A stretch of 64,000 bases of DNA from assembly GCA_051201605.1 (NCBI GenBank), contig CP179201.1, forward strand, positions 3,596,001 to 3,660,000, read 5' to 3'. A program made the position numbers and the translations under genes. The DNA comes from CABZJG01 sp902512685 (lineage in GTDB: Bacteria > Pseudomonadota > Alphaproteobacteria > Rhodobacterales > Rhodobacteraceae). The notes under the pieces are model-generated. The model was given only the letters and a program-made list of their open reading frames with translations. It did not search any database and had not been told where the DNA came from. Below, piece by piece: positions 45,039 through 54,505 of this stretch. The number at the start of each line of letters is the position of its first letter. Position 1 is the stretch's first letter.

Positions 45039-45066
45039 TTGGCAAGCACATAAAACTTGCTACTAT
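45039..45066 (+). promoter_or_regulatory. Candidate sigma-70 promoter of the peptide transporter operon
   Basis: TTGGCA (five of six) and TACTAT (four of six) are 16 bases apart, and TATACA overlaps as an alternative -10. The leader would be about 75 bases. AGGAG lies 9 bases before the start codon of the binding protein. Confidence 0.4.
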
Positions 45067-45146
45067 ACAGTATCACACTAGACCTCGTCGATTAAGATCC
45101 GCGTGGTTAATTTTCCACAATAATTCCGCTATAATAGGAGAAGTTC

Positions 45147-46634
45147 ATGTCAAAACTAACTTCCAAGTTTTTAACCGCCAGCGCTTTGGCGATTGCCTCA
45201 GTTACCGGCACCAGTTTGGCGGCACAAAGCGATATTACAATCGCAATTCAGCTTGAGCCACCGCATCTTGATCCCACCAGTGCCGCCGCCGGTGCGATCG
45301 ATAGTGTACTTTACTCAAATGTTTTTGAAGGCCTAACCCGCTTTGCATCCGACGGGGCGATCATTCCCGGATTGGCAAAATCATGGGATATTTCGGCAGA
45401 TGGCACAGAATATACCTTTCACTTGAATAGCGGTGTAAGTTTTCATGACGGCTCTGCGATGGATGCGGATGATGTAAAGTTTTCGCTTGATCGCGCACGC
45501 GGCGAAGACAGCACCAACGCCCAAAAAGCGCTCTTTGCCGGCATCACCGATGTCAGCGTTGTCGACAGCACAACCGTCAAGGTCACCTTGGGACAGGCGA
45601 ACGGCAGCTTTTTGTTCAACATGGCTTGGGGGGACGCTGTCATTGTGGCCCCTGAAAGCATCGAGGGGATTAAAAATAACCCGGTCGGCACCGGCGCGTT
45701 CAAATTCGTCAACTGGGTGCAGGGCGACCGCATCGAGCTGGCGCGCAACGGCGATTATTGGGGCGCGGCGCCCGCATTGGATGCGGCCACGTTTAAGTTT
45801 ATCTCGGATCCAACAGCTGCCTTTGCTGCGGTCATGGCGCAAGACGTCGATGTCTTTGCCGGCTTCCCGGCCCCTGAAAACCTTCCGCAGTTTGAAGCAG
45901 ATGCACGCTTTCAGGTTCTATCGGGTTCAACCGAGGGCGAAACTATCCTGTCGACCAACAACAAAATGCCGCCTCTGGATAATGTCAAAGTCCGCAAAGC
46001 GATTGCCCATGCCATCGACCGCCAAGCGATTATCGACGGGGCGATGTTCGGCTACGGGACCCCGATTGGCACCCATTTCGCGCCGCATAACCCCGATTAT
46101 GTCGATCTGACAGGCAACTCAGCCTATGATCCAGAGCTGTCCAAACAGCTTCTGGCCGAGGCCGGATTTCCAGACGGGTTTGAAACCACTTTGAAACTGC
46201 CACCCCCCTCGTATGCACGGCGCGGCGGTGAAATTATCGCGGCCCAATTGCGTGAAGTTGGCATCGAAACCGAGATCAGCAATCTTGAGTGGGCGCAATG
46301 GCTTGAGCAGGTGTTCCGCGGCAAGGATTATGGCCTGACCATCGTCAGCCATACCGAACCAATGGACATCGGCATTTATGCGCGGCCTGAGTATTACTTC
46401 CAATACGACAACCCCGCTTTCCAAGCCCTGATGACCGAACTTAATGCGGAAAGCGATCCGGCCAAGCGCAGCGCAATGCTGCAAAAGGCACAGCGCATCA
46501 TTTCGGACGATTACGTCAACGGCTATCTCTTTGAGCTGGCCTATTCGACCGTTGCCGACGCAAAAGTGCGCGGGCTTTGGGTCAATGCGCCAACTCAGGC
46601 CAATGATCTCACCGGTGTCAGCTGGGCTGACTAA
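45147..46634 (+). CDS. Peptide/nickel-type ABC transporter substrate-binding protein
   Basis: A 495-residue periplasmic binding protein of family 5 (SBP_bac_5, DppA/OppA type). The signal peptide ends near TGTSLAAQ (about residue 26). Conserved blocks are QLEPPHLDPTSAAAG, FHLNSGVSFHDGSAMDADDV, GTGAFKFVNWVQGD and VRKAIAHAIDRQAI. It captures an oligopeptide or similar solute and hands it to the two permeases encoded downstream. The ligand cannot be predicted. A terminator hairpin separates it from the permease genes, so it should be made in excess. Confidence 0.92.
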   Translation: MSKLTSKFLTASALAIASVTGTSLAAQSDITIAIQLEPPHLDPTSAAAGAIDSVLYSNVFEGLTRFASDGAIIPGLAKSWDISADGTEYTFHLNSGVSFHDGSAMDADDVKFSLDRARGEDSTNAQKALFAGITDVSVVDSTTVKVTLGQANGSFLFNMAWGDAVIVAPESIEGIKNNPVGTGAFKFVNWVQGDRIELARNGDYWGAAPALDAATFKFISDPTAAFAAVMAQDVDVFAGFPAPENLPQFEADARFQVLSGSTEGETILSTNNKMPPLDNVKVRKAIAHAIDRQAIIDGAMFGYGTPIGTHFAPHNPDYVDLTGNSAYDPELSKQLLAEAGFPDGFETTLKLPPPSYARRGGEIIAAQLREVGIETEISNLEWAQWLEQVFRGKDYGLTIVSHTEPMDIGIYARPEYYFQYDNPAFQALMTELNAESDPAKRSAMLQKAQRIISDDYVNGYLFELAYSTVADAKVRGLWVNAPTQANDLTGVSWAD

Positions 46635-46665
46635 ATCAAAGCATAAAGATCTAAAATCCATAAAA

Positions 46666-46690
46666 GGGGGCAAGGCTGCCCCCTTTTTTT
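46666..46690 (+). terminator. Intra-operon terminator after the binding-protein gene
   Basis: GGGGGCA pairs with TGCCCCC across an AGGC loop, followed by seven T. It lies 31 bases after the binding-protein stop and 46 bases before the first permease. Partial read-through would give the usual excess of binding protein over membrane parts. Confidence 0.9.
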
Positions 46691-46736
46691 GCCATTTTGC
46701 TGGACCTCTGTTTGATCCCTGAGTACGGTTTTACCT

Positions 46737-47684
46737 ATGCTGCGCTATACGCTTAAACGTGCTCTGTCTTTGGCCCTAAGCCTTTGTTTGGCTTCGGTGA
46801 TCATTTTCGCCGTGGTCGAGGTGGCGCCCGGTGATCCGGCCTCGTTTATGCTGGGGATCAATGCGCAGCCTGACACCGTGGCGGCACTGCGCGCCGAGTT
46901 GGGGCTCGATCAGGGTAAATTTGCCCGCTATCTGGCATGGATTGGCGGCATGCTGAGCGGGGATTTTGGCCTGTCCTACACCTATCGCAGTCCGGTTTCG
47001 GATATGATCGGCGAGCGGCTTTGGATTTCGCTGCCATTGGCGATTTATGCGCTGGTGATTTCAACCGCGATTGCCTTTCCCACCGGTCTTTATGCCGCCT
47101 CGCACCGCGGTAAAGCCGGCGATGTGGCCGTGATGGGGGCAACCCAGCTGGGGGTGGCCATACCAAATTTCTGGTTTGCGATGATCTTGGTGGTCATCTT
47201 TGCGATCAAACTGCGATGGTTTTCCGCCGGCGGCTTCGCCGGTTGGGAGGACGGGCTGTTCCTTGGGCTTAAATCCCTGACCCTTCCGGCGATTGCCTTG
47301 GCGCTGCCGCAAGCGGCAATCCTGTCGCGGGTGATGCGCAGCGCACTGATTGATACCCTGTCGGAAGATTACATCCGCACGGCCCGCGCCAAAGGGCTGG
47401 GCAAACGCGCCACGCTTTGGCGCCATGCGCTGCGCAATGCGATGATCCCGGTGCTGACCATTATCGGGCTGCAGTTTTCCTTTCTCATGGCCGGTGCGAT
47501 TATCATCGAACAGGTGTTTTTCCTGCCCGGCCTTGGCCGCTTGGTGTTTCAGGCGATCACCCAGCGCGATCTGATTGTGGTGGAAAGCGTGGTCATGCTG
47601 TTGGTGTTTGCCGTCATCTTGGTGAATTTTCTGGTTGATCTGGCCTATGCTGCGGTGGATCCGCGCCTGAGGGACCGCACATGA
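46737..47684 (+). CDS. ABC transporter permease, DppB type
   Basis: A 315-residue inner-membrane protein with about six helices. The N-terminal VEVAPGDPASFMLG block and the cytoplasmic EAA loop (EDYIRTARAKGLGKRATLWRHALRNAMIP) are typical of DppB/OppB permeases. The GLQFSFLMAGAIIIEQVFFLPGLGRL segment is also family-specific. It has no clear ribosome site, and its last bases overlap the start of the second permease (ATGA). Confidence 0.93.
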   Translation: MLRYTLKRALSLALSLCLASVIIFAVVEVAPGDPASFMLGINAQPDTVAALRAELGLDQGKFARYLAWIGGMLSGDFGLSYTYRSPVSDMIGERLWISLPLAIYALVISTAIAFPTGLYAASHRGKAGDVAVMGATQLGVAIPNFWFAMILVVIFAIKLRWFSAGGFAGWEDGLFLGLKSLTLPAIALALPQAAILSRVMRSALIDTLSEDYIRTARAKGLGKRATLWRHALRNAMIPVLTIIGLQFSFLMAGAIIIEQVFFLPGLGRLVFQAITQRDLIVVESVVMLLVFAVILVNFLVDLAYAAVDPRLRDRT

Positions 47685-48502
47685 GCCGCAGCCGTTCACT
47701 GACCATTGGGGCTGTGATCAGCCTGATGATCCTGCTGATTGCAGCGATGTCGTTCATCTGGGTGCCCTATGATGTCACCCAGCTGAGTATTCCCGATAAA
47801 TTGCAACGGCCCAACTGGACCCACTGGCTGGGCACGGATCATTTTGGACGTGATCTGTTTTCCATGATCATGGTGGGTGCGCGTACCTCGATCGCTGTAG
47901 CGCTTTTGGCGGTGGGCATCGGGATCGGGCTTGGCGTGCCCTTGGGGCTTGCGGCAGCGGCGCGTCAGGGATCACTTCTGGATGAGGTGATCATGCGCAC
48001 CAATGATCTTATCTTTGCTTTTCCATCCTTGGTGATTGCCATTTTGATCACCGCGCTTTTCGGCGCAGGCGCAATGAACGCCATCATTGCCATCGGTATT
48101 TTCAACATTCCGGTCTTCGCCCGTGTCACCCGCGGCGGCGCGCTGAGCCTGTGGCAGCGCGAATTTATCTTGGCTGCAAGGGTCAGCGGCAAATCCGCCC
48201 TGCGCATATCGGTGGAGCATATCCTGCCCAATGTCAGCAATCTTTTAATAGTGCAGGGCACCATTCAGTTTAGCCTTGGCATTCTGGCCGAAGCGGGCCT
48301 GAGCTATGTCGGGCTTGGGGCGCAGCCGCCAACCCCAAGTTGGGGCAGAATGCTGGCCGATGCGCAAACCATGGTCAGCTTTGCGCCGCATCTGGCAATT
48401 ATTCCGGGCAGCGCCATTATCCTTACGGTGCTGGGGCTGAATTTGCTCGGCGACGGGTTGCGCGATCTTTTGGACCCCAAGGTCAGAAAGGGGCGCGGAT
48501 GA
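47681..48502 (+). CDS. ABC transporter permease, DppC type
   Basis: A 273-residue partner permease with five or six membrane helices. Family features are LGTDHFGRDLFSMIMVGAR, the EAA loop region QREFILAARVSGKSALRISVEHILPNV, and GLSYVGLGAQPPTPSWGRML near the end. The N-terminal cytoplasmic tail is short. Its stop overlaps the start of the ATPase gene (ATGA), so translation of the complex is coupled. Confidence 0.93.
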   Translation: MSRSRSLTIGAVISLMILLIAAMSFIWVPYDVTQLSIPDKLQRPNWTHWLGTDHFGRDLFSMIMVGARTSIAVALLAVGIGIGLGVPLGLAAAARQGSLLDEVIMRTNDLIFAFPSLVIAILITALFGAGAMNAIIAIGIFNIPVFARVTRGGALSLWQREFILAARVSGKSALRISVEHILPNVSNLLIVQGTIQFSLGILAEAGLSYVGLGAQPPTPSWGRMLADAQTMVSFAPHLAIIPGSAIILTVLGLNLLGDGLRDLLDPKVRKGRG

Positions 48503-50088
48503 GTTTGCTGAACGTGCAAAACCTGTCTGTGAAGATCGGCGATCTGACCGTTCTGGACAGCATCAGCTTTGATCTTAAATCCGGCGATATTCTTGCCCTG
48601 ACCGGCGAAAGCGGCTCGGGCAAATCCATGACCGCGCTGGCGCTGATGCAGCTGCTGCCCGAGGCGGCGATATGCAGCGGCTCGATCCAGCTGGAAGGCC
48701 GCGAAATGGTCGGTCTTGACGATCCTGCGCTTTGCAAGCTGCGCGGCGCACAGGTCAGCATGGTGTTTCAAGAACCTATGACCGCGCTTAATCCGGTCAA
48801 AACCATTGGCAATCAGGTGATGGAAACCCTGCTGGAACATGGCATGGCGCAAAAGGCCAAAGCCCGCCAGCAGGCCCAACAGGTGCTGGAACGGGTGGGG
48901 CTTCCTGCAGCCCAGATTTCGATGAACAGCTATCCGCATCAGCTTTCCGGCGGTCAGCGGCAGCGGGTGGTAATCGCGATGGCCATCGCGCTGCGTCCAA
49001 AGCTGTTGATCGCGGATGAGCCGACCACCGCCCTGGATGTCACCACCCAAGCGCAAATCCTAAAGCTGCTGAAAAAACTGGCCAAAGAGGACCAGATGGG
49101 GATGATCATGATCACCCATGATCTGGCTGTGGTGGCCGATATGGCCGATGATATTGCAGTGATGCAACTTGGTGAAATCGTTGAAAAAGCTGGCCCTGAA
49201 ACGCTGTTCACTGCGATGCGCCATCCCTATACCAAAGCCCTTTTTGCGGCCTCGGGGCATCAGGTTGCCCTGCCAACTTTGCCGCCAGATCCGCCGCCCT
49301 TGCTTGAGGTCAAAGACGTCTATCGCAGCTACACGCTGCCGCGCCGCACCCTGTGGCAAAAACCGGTCCAAAAACCGGCCGTGCGGGGCGTCAGCTTTGA
49401 GCTGCGCCGCGGCGAAAGGCTGGGTTTGGTGGGCGAGTCCGGTTGCGGCAAATCCACCCTGACACGGGCAATATTGGGGCTTGATCCGATTGATAAGGGC
49501 GATATCCGTTTGAACGGACAAAGCCTGCATGGGGCGGACGCCGATCTGCGCCGCGATATTCAGGTGGTGTTTCAAGACCCCTATGGCTCGTTCAACCCGC
49601 GCCATAAAGTCGGCCGGCTTATCCGCGAACCCTATCATCTTTTGCCGACACCGCCGACGCCGCTTGATCAAGACGACGCAGTGGTCACGGTGCTCAAAGC
49701 GGTCGGCCTGCGCGCCGAGGATCAGTTTAAATATATCCATGAGTTTTCCGGCGGCCAGCGCCAGCGCATTGCCATTGCACGGGCGCTTATCATTCGCCCC
49801 AAACTGGTTATCTTTGACGAAGCCGTATCAGCGCTTGATGTGTCTGTTCGGGCGCAAATCCTTGATCTGATTGCCGCATTGGCTGAAGATTACGGGCTAA
49901 GCTATCTCTTTATCAGTCACGATCTTTCCGTGGTGCGCACCATTACAGATCGCTGTTTGGTGATGCAGAACAGCGAAATTGTCGAACATGGCCAGACCGC
50001 CAATATCCTTGATAATCCGCAGCATACCTATAGCCAAAAACTCATCGCTGCAGCCCCCAAACTGCCCAGAATTTCCATAGGAGCTTAA
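48499..50088 (+). CDS. Fused double ATPase of the peptide ABC transporter (DppD-DppF)
   Basis: A 529-residue protein with two complete ABC cassettes. The first has Walker A GESGSGKS (residue 36 region), signature LSGGQRQR and Walker B LLIADEPTTALD. The second has GESGCGKS, FSGGQRQRIAIARAL and LVIFDEAVSALD. The second-cassette Walker B reads EA in place of the usual EP. This single gene replaces the separate dppD and dppF genes. AAGGGG lies 6 bases before the ATG. A longer open frame reaching 48340 overlaps the permease and is not needed. Confidence 0.94.
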   Translation: MSLLNVQNLSVKIGDLTVLDSISFDLKSGDILALTGESGSGKSMTALALMQLLPEAAICSGSIQLEGREMVGLDDPALCKLRGAQVSMVFQEPMTALNPVKTIGNQVMETLLEHGMAQKAKARQQAQQVLERVGLPAAQISMNSYPHQLSGGQRQRVVIAMAIALRPKLLIADEPTTALDVTTQAQILKLLKKLAKEDQMGMIMITHDLAVVADMADDIAVMQLGEIVEKAGPETLFTAMRHPYTKALFAASGHQVALPTLPPDPPPLLEVKDVYRSYTLPRRTLWQKPVQKPAVRGVSFELRRGERLGLVGESGCGKSTLTRAILGLDPIDKGDIRLNGQSLHGADADLRRDIQVVFQDPYGSFNPRHKVGRLIREPYHLLPTPPTPLDQDDAVVTVLKAVGLRAEDQFKYIHEFSGGQRQRIAIARALIIRPKLVIFDEAVSALDVSVRAQILDLIAALAEDYGLSYLFISHDLSVVRTITDRCLVMQNSEIVEHGQTANILDNPQHTYSQKLIAAAPKLPRISIGA

Positions 50089-50092
50089 AAAC

Positions 50093-51547
50093 ATGTCGCT
50101 TCCCAAACTGCCCTTTGCCACAGATAAATGCCTTATTGGCGGCCGGTGGATCGCTCCGCAAACCGGCGATACCATTGATCTGATCAATCCCTCAGACGGC
50201 AGTTTTCTGGCACCGATTGCCGCAGGCGGCGCAGCGGACATCGACGCCGCAGTTACCGCAGCGCGCAACGCCTTTGACAACAGCTGGTCACAGAGCACCG
50301 CCACCGATCGCGGGCGTATCCTAAGCAAACTGTCGGCGCTGATCTTAGAGCATAGCGCGCTTTTGGCCGAACTTGAGGCTCTGGATGTGGGCAAACCGCT
50401 GAAACAGGCGCATGCGGATGCTATCGCTTTGGCCCGCTATATGGAATTTTACGGCGGCGCAGCGGATAAACTGCACGGTGAAACCCTGCCCTATCAACAG
50501 GGCTATACGGTCTATACCCTGCGCGAGCCACATGGGGTGACCGGCCATATTGTGCCGTGGAATTACCCGATGCAGATCATCGGGCGGTCCGTGGGCGCAG
50601 CTTTGGCAATGGGCAATGCCTGCGTTCTGAAACCCGCAGAAGAGGCCTGTCTGACCGCGCTGGCCTTTGCCGATCTGGCGGCCAAAGCCGGCCTGCCCGA
50701 TGGGGTATTAAACGTGGTGCCCGGCGCGGGTCAAAACGCAGGCGCCGCATTGGCCGCCCATGGCGGGATTGATCATCTTAGCTTTACCGGATCGGTGATA
50801 ACCGGTCAGCGGGTGCAGGCGGCCGCCGCGCAGCACGTGGTGCCCGTGACGCTTGAGCTTGGCGGCAAATCCCCGCAGGTGGTTTTCGGCGATGCCGATC
50901 TTGACGCCGCGCTGCCATTTTTGGTCAATGCAGGGATACAAAACGCCGGTCAGACCTGCTCGGCCAGCAGCCGCATATTGGTGCAGCGCGGGCTTTATGA
51001 ACACTTGGTTGAACGCATGGCCGACCGCTATTGCAGCCTGACAGCGCGGCCGGCAATGGCTGACGGTGATTTGGGGCCGCTAATATCAGCGCGCCAGCAA
51101 GGGATCGTAAACGGGTTTCTAGAACAGGCGGGCGATCTGACCTGCGCTGCCAAAGGGCTGATTGCCGAGGATGCGCCGGAAGGCGGCAGCTATGTGGCGC
51201 CGCATCTTTTTGCCGATGTGGCCCCCACCCACGCGTTGGCACGCGACGAAATTTTTGGACCCGTTCAGGTGGTAATCCCGTTTGAGGATGAGGCCGAAGC
51301 TATCGCCATTGCCAATGGCACTGATTACGGACTGGTGGCCAGTGTCTGGACCCGCGACGGCGGGCGGCAAATGCGCATGGCCAAAGCCCTGCGCTCGGGG
51401 CAAGTGTTTATCAACAATTACGGCGCTGGCGGCGGGGTTGAGCTGCCCTTTGGCGGGCGCGGGATGTCGGGGCATGGGCGCGAAAAGGGCTTTGAAGCGC
51501 TATACGGGTTTTCGGCGCTGAAAACCGTTGCCGCGCATCATGGCTAA
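50093..51547 (+). CDS. NAD(P)-dependent aldehyde dehydrogenase
   Basis: A 484-residue aldehyde dehydrogenase. The catalytic cysteine is in NAGQTCSASSR, the glutamate in VTLELGGKSPQ, and the nucleotide-binding block is GHIVPWNYPMQI with FTGSV. It resembles betaine- or amino-aldehyde dehydrogenases, but specificity is not certain. It starts 5 bases after the ATPase stop with its own AGGAG, so it is cotranscribed with the peptide transporter. This suggests that an aldehyde arises from the imported compound. Confidence 0.9.
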   Translation: MSLPKLPFATDKCLIGGRWIAPQTGDTIDLINPSDGSFLAPIAAGGAADIDAAVTAARNAFDNSWSQSTATDRGRILSKLSALILEHSALLAELEALDVGKPLKQAHADAIALARYMEFYGGAADKLHGETLPYQQGYTVYTLREPHGVTGHIVPWNYPMQIIGRSVGAALAMGNACVLKPAEEACLTALAFADLAAKAGLPDGVLNVVPGAGQNAGAALAAHGGIDHLSFTGSVITGQRVQAAAAQHVVPVTLELGGKSPQVVFGDADLDAALPFLVNAGIQNAGQTCSASSRILVQRGLYEHLVERMADRYCSLTARPAMADGDLGPLISARQQGIVNGFLEQAGDLTCAAKGLIAEDAPEGGSYVAPHLFADVAPTHALARDEIFGPVQVVIPFEDEAEAIAIANGTDYGLVASVWTRDGGRQMRMAKALRSGQVFINNYGAGGGVELPFGGRGMSGHGREKGFEALYGFSALKTVAAHHG

Positions 51548-52703
51548 CGCACGGCTGCGCCTGACAAACCGCGATGCGCGCAGGCTCTGGATCTGGACCA
51601 ATGGACTTGCTGAAACGCCAACGGGTCCCTGCAAGCTGATGGATATTATCAACCGTTTGGGTTTTGTTCAGATCGATACCATTCGCAATGTCACGCGTGC
51701 GCATAACCATATTTTATGGTCCCGCAATCAAAACTACCGCGAAGGGGCGATCTGGGAGCGGTTGGCCGCCCGCGATGTGTTTGAACATTTTACCCATGAT
51801 GCCAGCCTGATCGCGGCAGATGCCCTACCCTATTGGGGCCTGCGGTTTGCCCGATTAGAGGCCGCGATGTCGGGCAATGCTTGGTATCAGTCAGGTCTGG
51901 CCAAAGACCAGGTGGCTGCGATTGTTGCGCGCATAAAAACCGAAGGAGCTTTGTCCACACATGCCTTTAACAGCAAAGCTGAGGCGCATGAAATGTGGGC
52001 GCGGCCGCCGCATAAAAAAGCCCTTGATCACCTTTGGTATGCCGGAAAGCTGGCCACGTCGCATCGTGAAAAATTTGTAAAGTTCTACGATCTGGCCGAA
52101 CGCGTTTTCCCGGCCCATGAGCAGCGCAATGACGCCGAGGCGCTGCGCTGGCTCGCAGCAGCGGCGATAGATAGGTTAAGTTTCGCCGCGCAGGGCGAGG
52201 TGCAGCGGTTTTGGGATGTAATGAGCGCACAGGAAGCCAAAGAGTGGACCACGAAAACCAAGGACCTTATCCCGTTAGACGTCACCTGTGCAGATGGGGC
52301 GACCTATGCCGCAATAGCGCATCCGGACATAGAAACACGGCTGCTTGCAACGCCTGAGCCGACCTCAAGACTGCGCATTTTAAATCCTTTCGATCCGCTG
52401 ATCCGCGACCGCAACCGACTGGAAAAGTTGTTCGGCTTTGCTTATCGCAATGAGATGTTTGTGCCAAAGGCCAAACGTATTTGGGGCTATTATGTGTATC
52501 CTTTGCTGGAAGGCGCGCGGTTTGTTGGCCGCATCGAGCTAAAGGGCGACCGCAGCAAGCAGCTGCTTTTTGTCACCGGGTTTTGGGAAGAGCCGGGGGT
52601 GCGGTGGAGCACTGCACGCTGGAATAAATTGGAAACCGAGCTGCGCCGGTTCGGCCGGTTTGCTGGCTTGAGCACGCTAAGATGGGATATCGCACGCGAG
52701 TGA
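51540..52703 (+). CDS. YcaQ/AlkZ-like crosslink-repair DNA glycosylase
   Basis: A 387-residue winged-helix protein of the HTH_42 family. E. coli YcaQ (AlkX) unhooks interstrand crosslinks and removes alkylated purines. The catalytic Q-hydrophobic-D motif is visible as GFVQIDTI (Gln44, Asp46), preceded by a helical RLWIWTNGL segment. The C-terminus has the family block FDPLIRDRNRLEKLFGFAYR. The start overlaps the aldehyde dehydrogenase stop by 8 bases. Being inside a catabolic operon is unexpected for a repair enzyme and may reflect only packing. Confidence 0.87.
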   Translation: MANARLRLTNRDARRLWIWTNGLAETPTGPCKLMDIINRLGFVQIDTIRNVTRAHNHILWSRNQNYREGAIWERLAARDVFEHFTHDASLIAADALPYWGLRFARLEAAMSGNAWYQSGLAKDQVAAIVARIKTEGALSTHAFNSKAEAHEMWARPPHKKALDHLWYAGKLATSHREKFVKFYDLAERVFPAHEQRNDAEALRWLAAAAIDRLSFAAQGEVQRFWDVMSAQEAKEWTTKTKDLIPLDVTCADGATYAAIAHPDIETRLLATPEPTSRLRILNPFDPLIRDRNRLEKLFGFAYRNEMFVPKAKRIWGYYVYPLLEGARFVGRIELKGDRSKQLLFVTGFWEEPGVRWSTARWNKLETELRRFGRFAGLSTLRWDIARE

Positions 52704-52760
52704 CTTGAATATAGATGAATTTGGGCGCAAGCTCTGGGCGATGAAAGTGGAGGCATTTGA

Positions 52761-53507
52761 ATGAGACTGGCAGGAAAAACAGCCATTGTTACCGGCGGAG
52801 GCTCGGGCTTTGGCGCCGGGATTGCGCGGAAATTTATCGCCGAGGGCGCGCAGGTCGTGATCGCCGACATCAATCTTGCAGCAGCCGAAAGCCTAAGTGA
52901 TGAGCTGGGCGCAGCAGCCTTTGCCGCCCATGTGGATGTTGCAGATTTGGGCTCGGTAAAAGCGCTTGCCCACCAAGCTGAAAAAGATGTCGGAGCGGTT
53001 GATATTGTCATTAACAACGCCGGGGTAACCCATTTGCCCACACCGCTAGACGAGGTGAGCGAAGAAGATTTTGACCGCGTGTTTTCGGTCAATTGCAAAT
53101 CTGTCTATCTGACGGCCAAAACCTTTGTGCCGGCAATGAAAGCGCGCGGCGCAGGGGCGATTTTAAATATCGCATCCACCGCAGGCGTATCACCAAGGCC
53201 CAACCTCAATTGGTACAACAGCTCGAAAGGCTGGATGAACACCGCCACCAAAACCATGGCGGTCGAGTTGGCCCCCTTTGGCATCCGCGTGAATGCCATC
53301 AACCCAGTGGCCGGTGAAACCCCGCTTCTGGCATCTTTTATGGGTGAAGATACGCCCGAAGTGCGCGCCAAATTTCTATCCACCATTCCTTTGGGGCGGT
53401 TTTCCACACCTGAAGATATTGCCAACAGCGCCAGCTATCTGTGCTCGGATGAAGCCAGCATGGTAACCGGGGTCTGCATGGAAGTGGATGGCGGGCGGTG
53501 TATCTAA
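52761..53507 (+). CDS. SDR-family oxidoreductase
   Basis: A 248-residue classical short-chain dehydrogenase. The cofactor loop is VTGGGSGFGAGIA, the structural motif is NNAG, the catalytic serine is in NIASTAG and the YxxxK motif is in WYNSSKGW. Asp in VIADINL suggests NAD rather than NADP. The end GVCMEVDGGRCI is typical. GGAGG lies 7 bases before the ATG. Its stop overlaps the next start (TAATG). The substrate is unknown. Confidence 0.92.
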   Translation: MRLAGKTAIVTGGGSGFGAGIARKFIAEGAQVVIADINLAAAESLSDELGAAAFAAHVDVADLGSVKALAHQAEKDVGAVDIVINNAGVTHLPTPLDEVSEEDFDRVFSVNCKSVYLTAKTFVPAMKARGAGAILNIASTAGVSPRPNLNWYNSSKGWMNTATKTMAVELAPFGIRVNAINPVAGETPLLASFMGEDTPEVRAKFLSTIPLGRFSTPEDIANSASYLCSDEASMVTGVCMEVDGGRCI

Positions 53508-54505
53508 TGCAGCCCGGAGCGCGCAATTTAATCACTGATGTGGCGGGAATTAAGGTTGGAAATGCCTCTGATCCGGCGCTGAAATCCGGTGTCAGCGTGG
53601 TACTGTCCGATGCCCCGATGACGGCGTCATACGCGGTGATGGGCGGCGCGCCCGGAACCCGGGATACAGATTTGCTTGAACCCGATAAAACCGTAGCTGC
53701 AGTTGATGCGCTGGTGTTGTCGGGCGGGTCTGCTTTCGGGCTTGATGCGGCCAGCGGTGTCAGTGAATGTCTGGCCAAAGAAGGTCGCGGCTATAAGGTG
53801 CGCAGCGCCGCTGTGCCGATCGTTCCCACGGCTATATTGTTTGATTTACTCAACGGCGGGAACAAAAACTGGTCCACCAACCCCTATGCGGCGCTCGGCC
53901 GCGCGGCCTTTGAGGCCCGCAGCGACAGCTTTGATCTGGGCACGGTCGGCGCAGGCTATGGCGCGCTTTGCGGAATGATGAAAGGTGGTCTTGGCTCGGC
54001 CTCATTTGAGCTGAGCTCTGGTATCACCGTTGGGGCCTTGGTGGCTGCCAATCCGGTTGGAAACCTTGTGGAACCGGACGGTAAACGGTTCTGGGCTGCC
54101 CCGTTTGAGGTTGGCGCGGAATTTGGCGGCCTCGGCGTGCCAAACCCCAACGGCCCCGTTGGCCTTGCACAAAGCAAACTTGGGCATCTGGTTGACGGCG
54201 CCAACACAACACTGGCCATCGTGGCCACCGATGCCATTTTGACCAAAGCCGAGGCCAAACGCTTGGCCACCGTGTCGCACGACGGCTTTGCGCGTGCCAT
54301 CGTGCCTTCGCATTTGCCGCAGGATGGGGATTTGATCTTTGCGGCCTCAACCGGCAGGCATGCACTGCCCGAAGGCTCTTTAGGATTTGCCGAGCTCTGT
54401 CACGCCGCTAGCATGTGCGTGGCGCGGGCCGCAGCGCGCGGCATATATGAGGCCACCTCAGAGCCGGGCGATACGCTGCCCACTTGGGCCAACCTCAACC
54501 GCTGA
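53507..54505 (+). CDS. P1-family peptidase (DmpA/beta-aminopeptidase type)
   Basis: A 332-residue Ntn-type aminopeptidase of the DmpA family. Members cut themselves in front of a Ser or Thr that then serves as nucleophile, and they accept D-amino acid or beta-peptide substrates. The predicted cleavage site is GANTTLAIVATDA, with the nucleophile near residue 234. The N-terminal NLITDVAGIKVG, the GGSAFGLDAASGV helix and the GAGYGALCGMMKGGLGSAS block are typical. Its start overlaps the SDR stop. It ends the transporter operon and may process what the transporter imports. The stop codons of this gene and of convergent uvrC are adjacent. Confidence 0.9.
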   Translation: MQPGARNLITDVAGIKVGNASDPALKSGVSVVLSDAPMTASYAVMGGAPGTRDTDLLEPDKTVAAVDALVLSGGSAFGLDAASGVSECLAKEGRGYKVRSAAVPIVPTAILFDLLNGGNKNWSTNPYAALGRAAFEARSDSFDLGTVGAGYGALCGMMKGGLGSASFELSSGITVGALVAANPVGNLVEPDGKRFWAAPFEVGAEFGGLGVPNPNGPVGLAQSKLGHLVDGANTTLAIVATDAILTKAEAKRLATVSHDGFARAIVPSHLPQDGDLIFAASTGRHALPEGSLGFAELCHAASMCVARAAARGIYEATSEPGDTLPTWANLNR

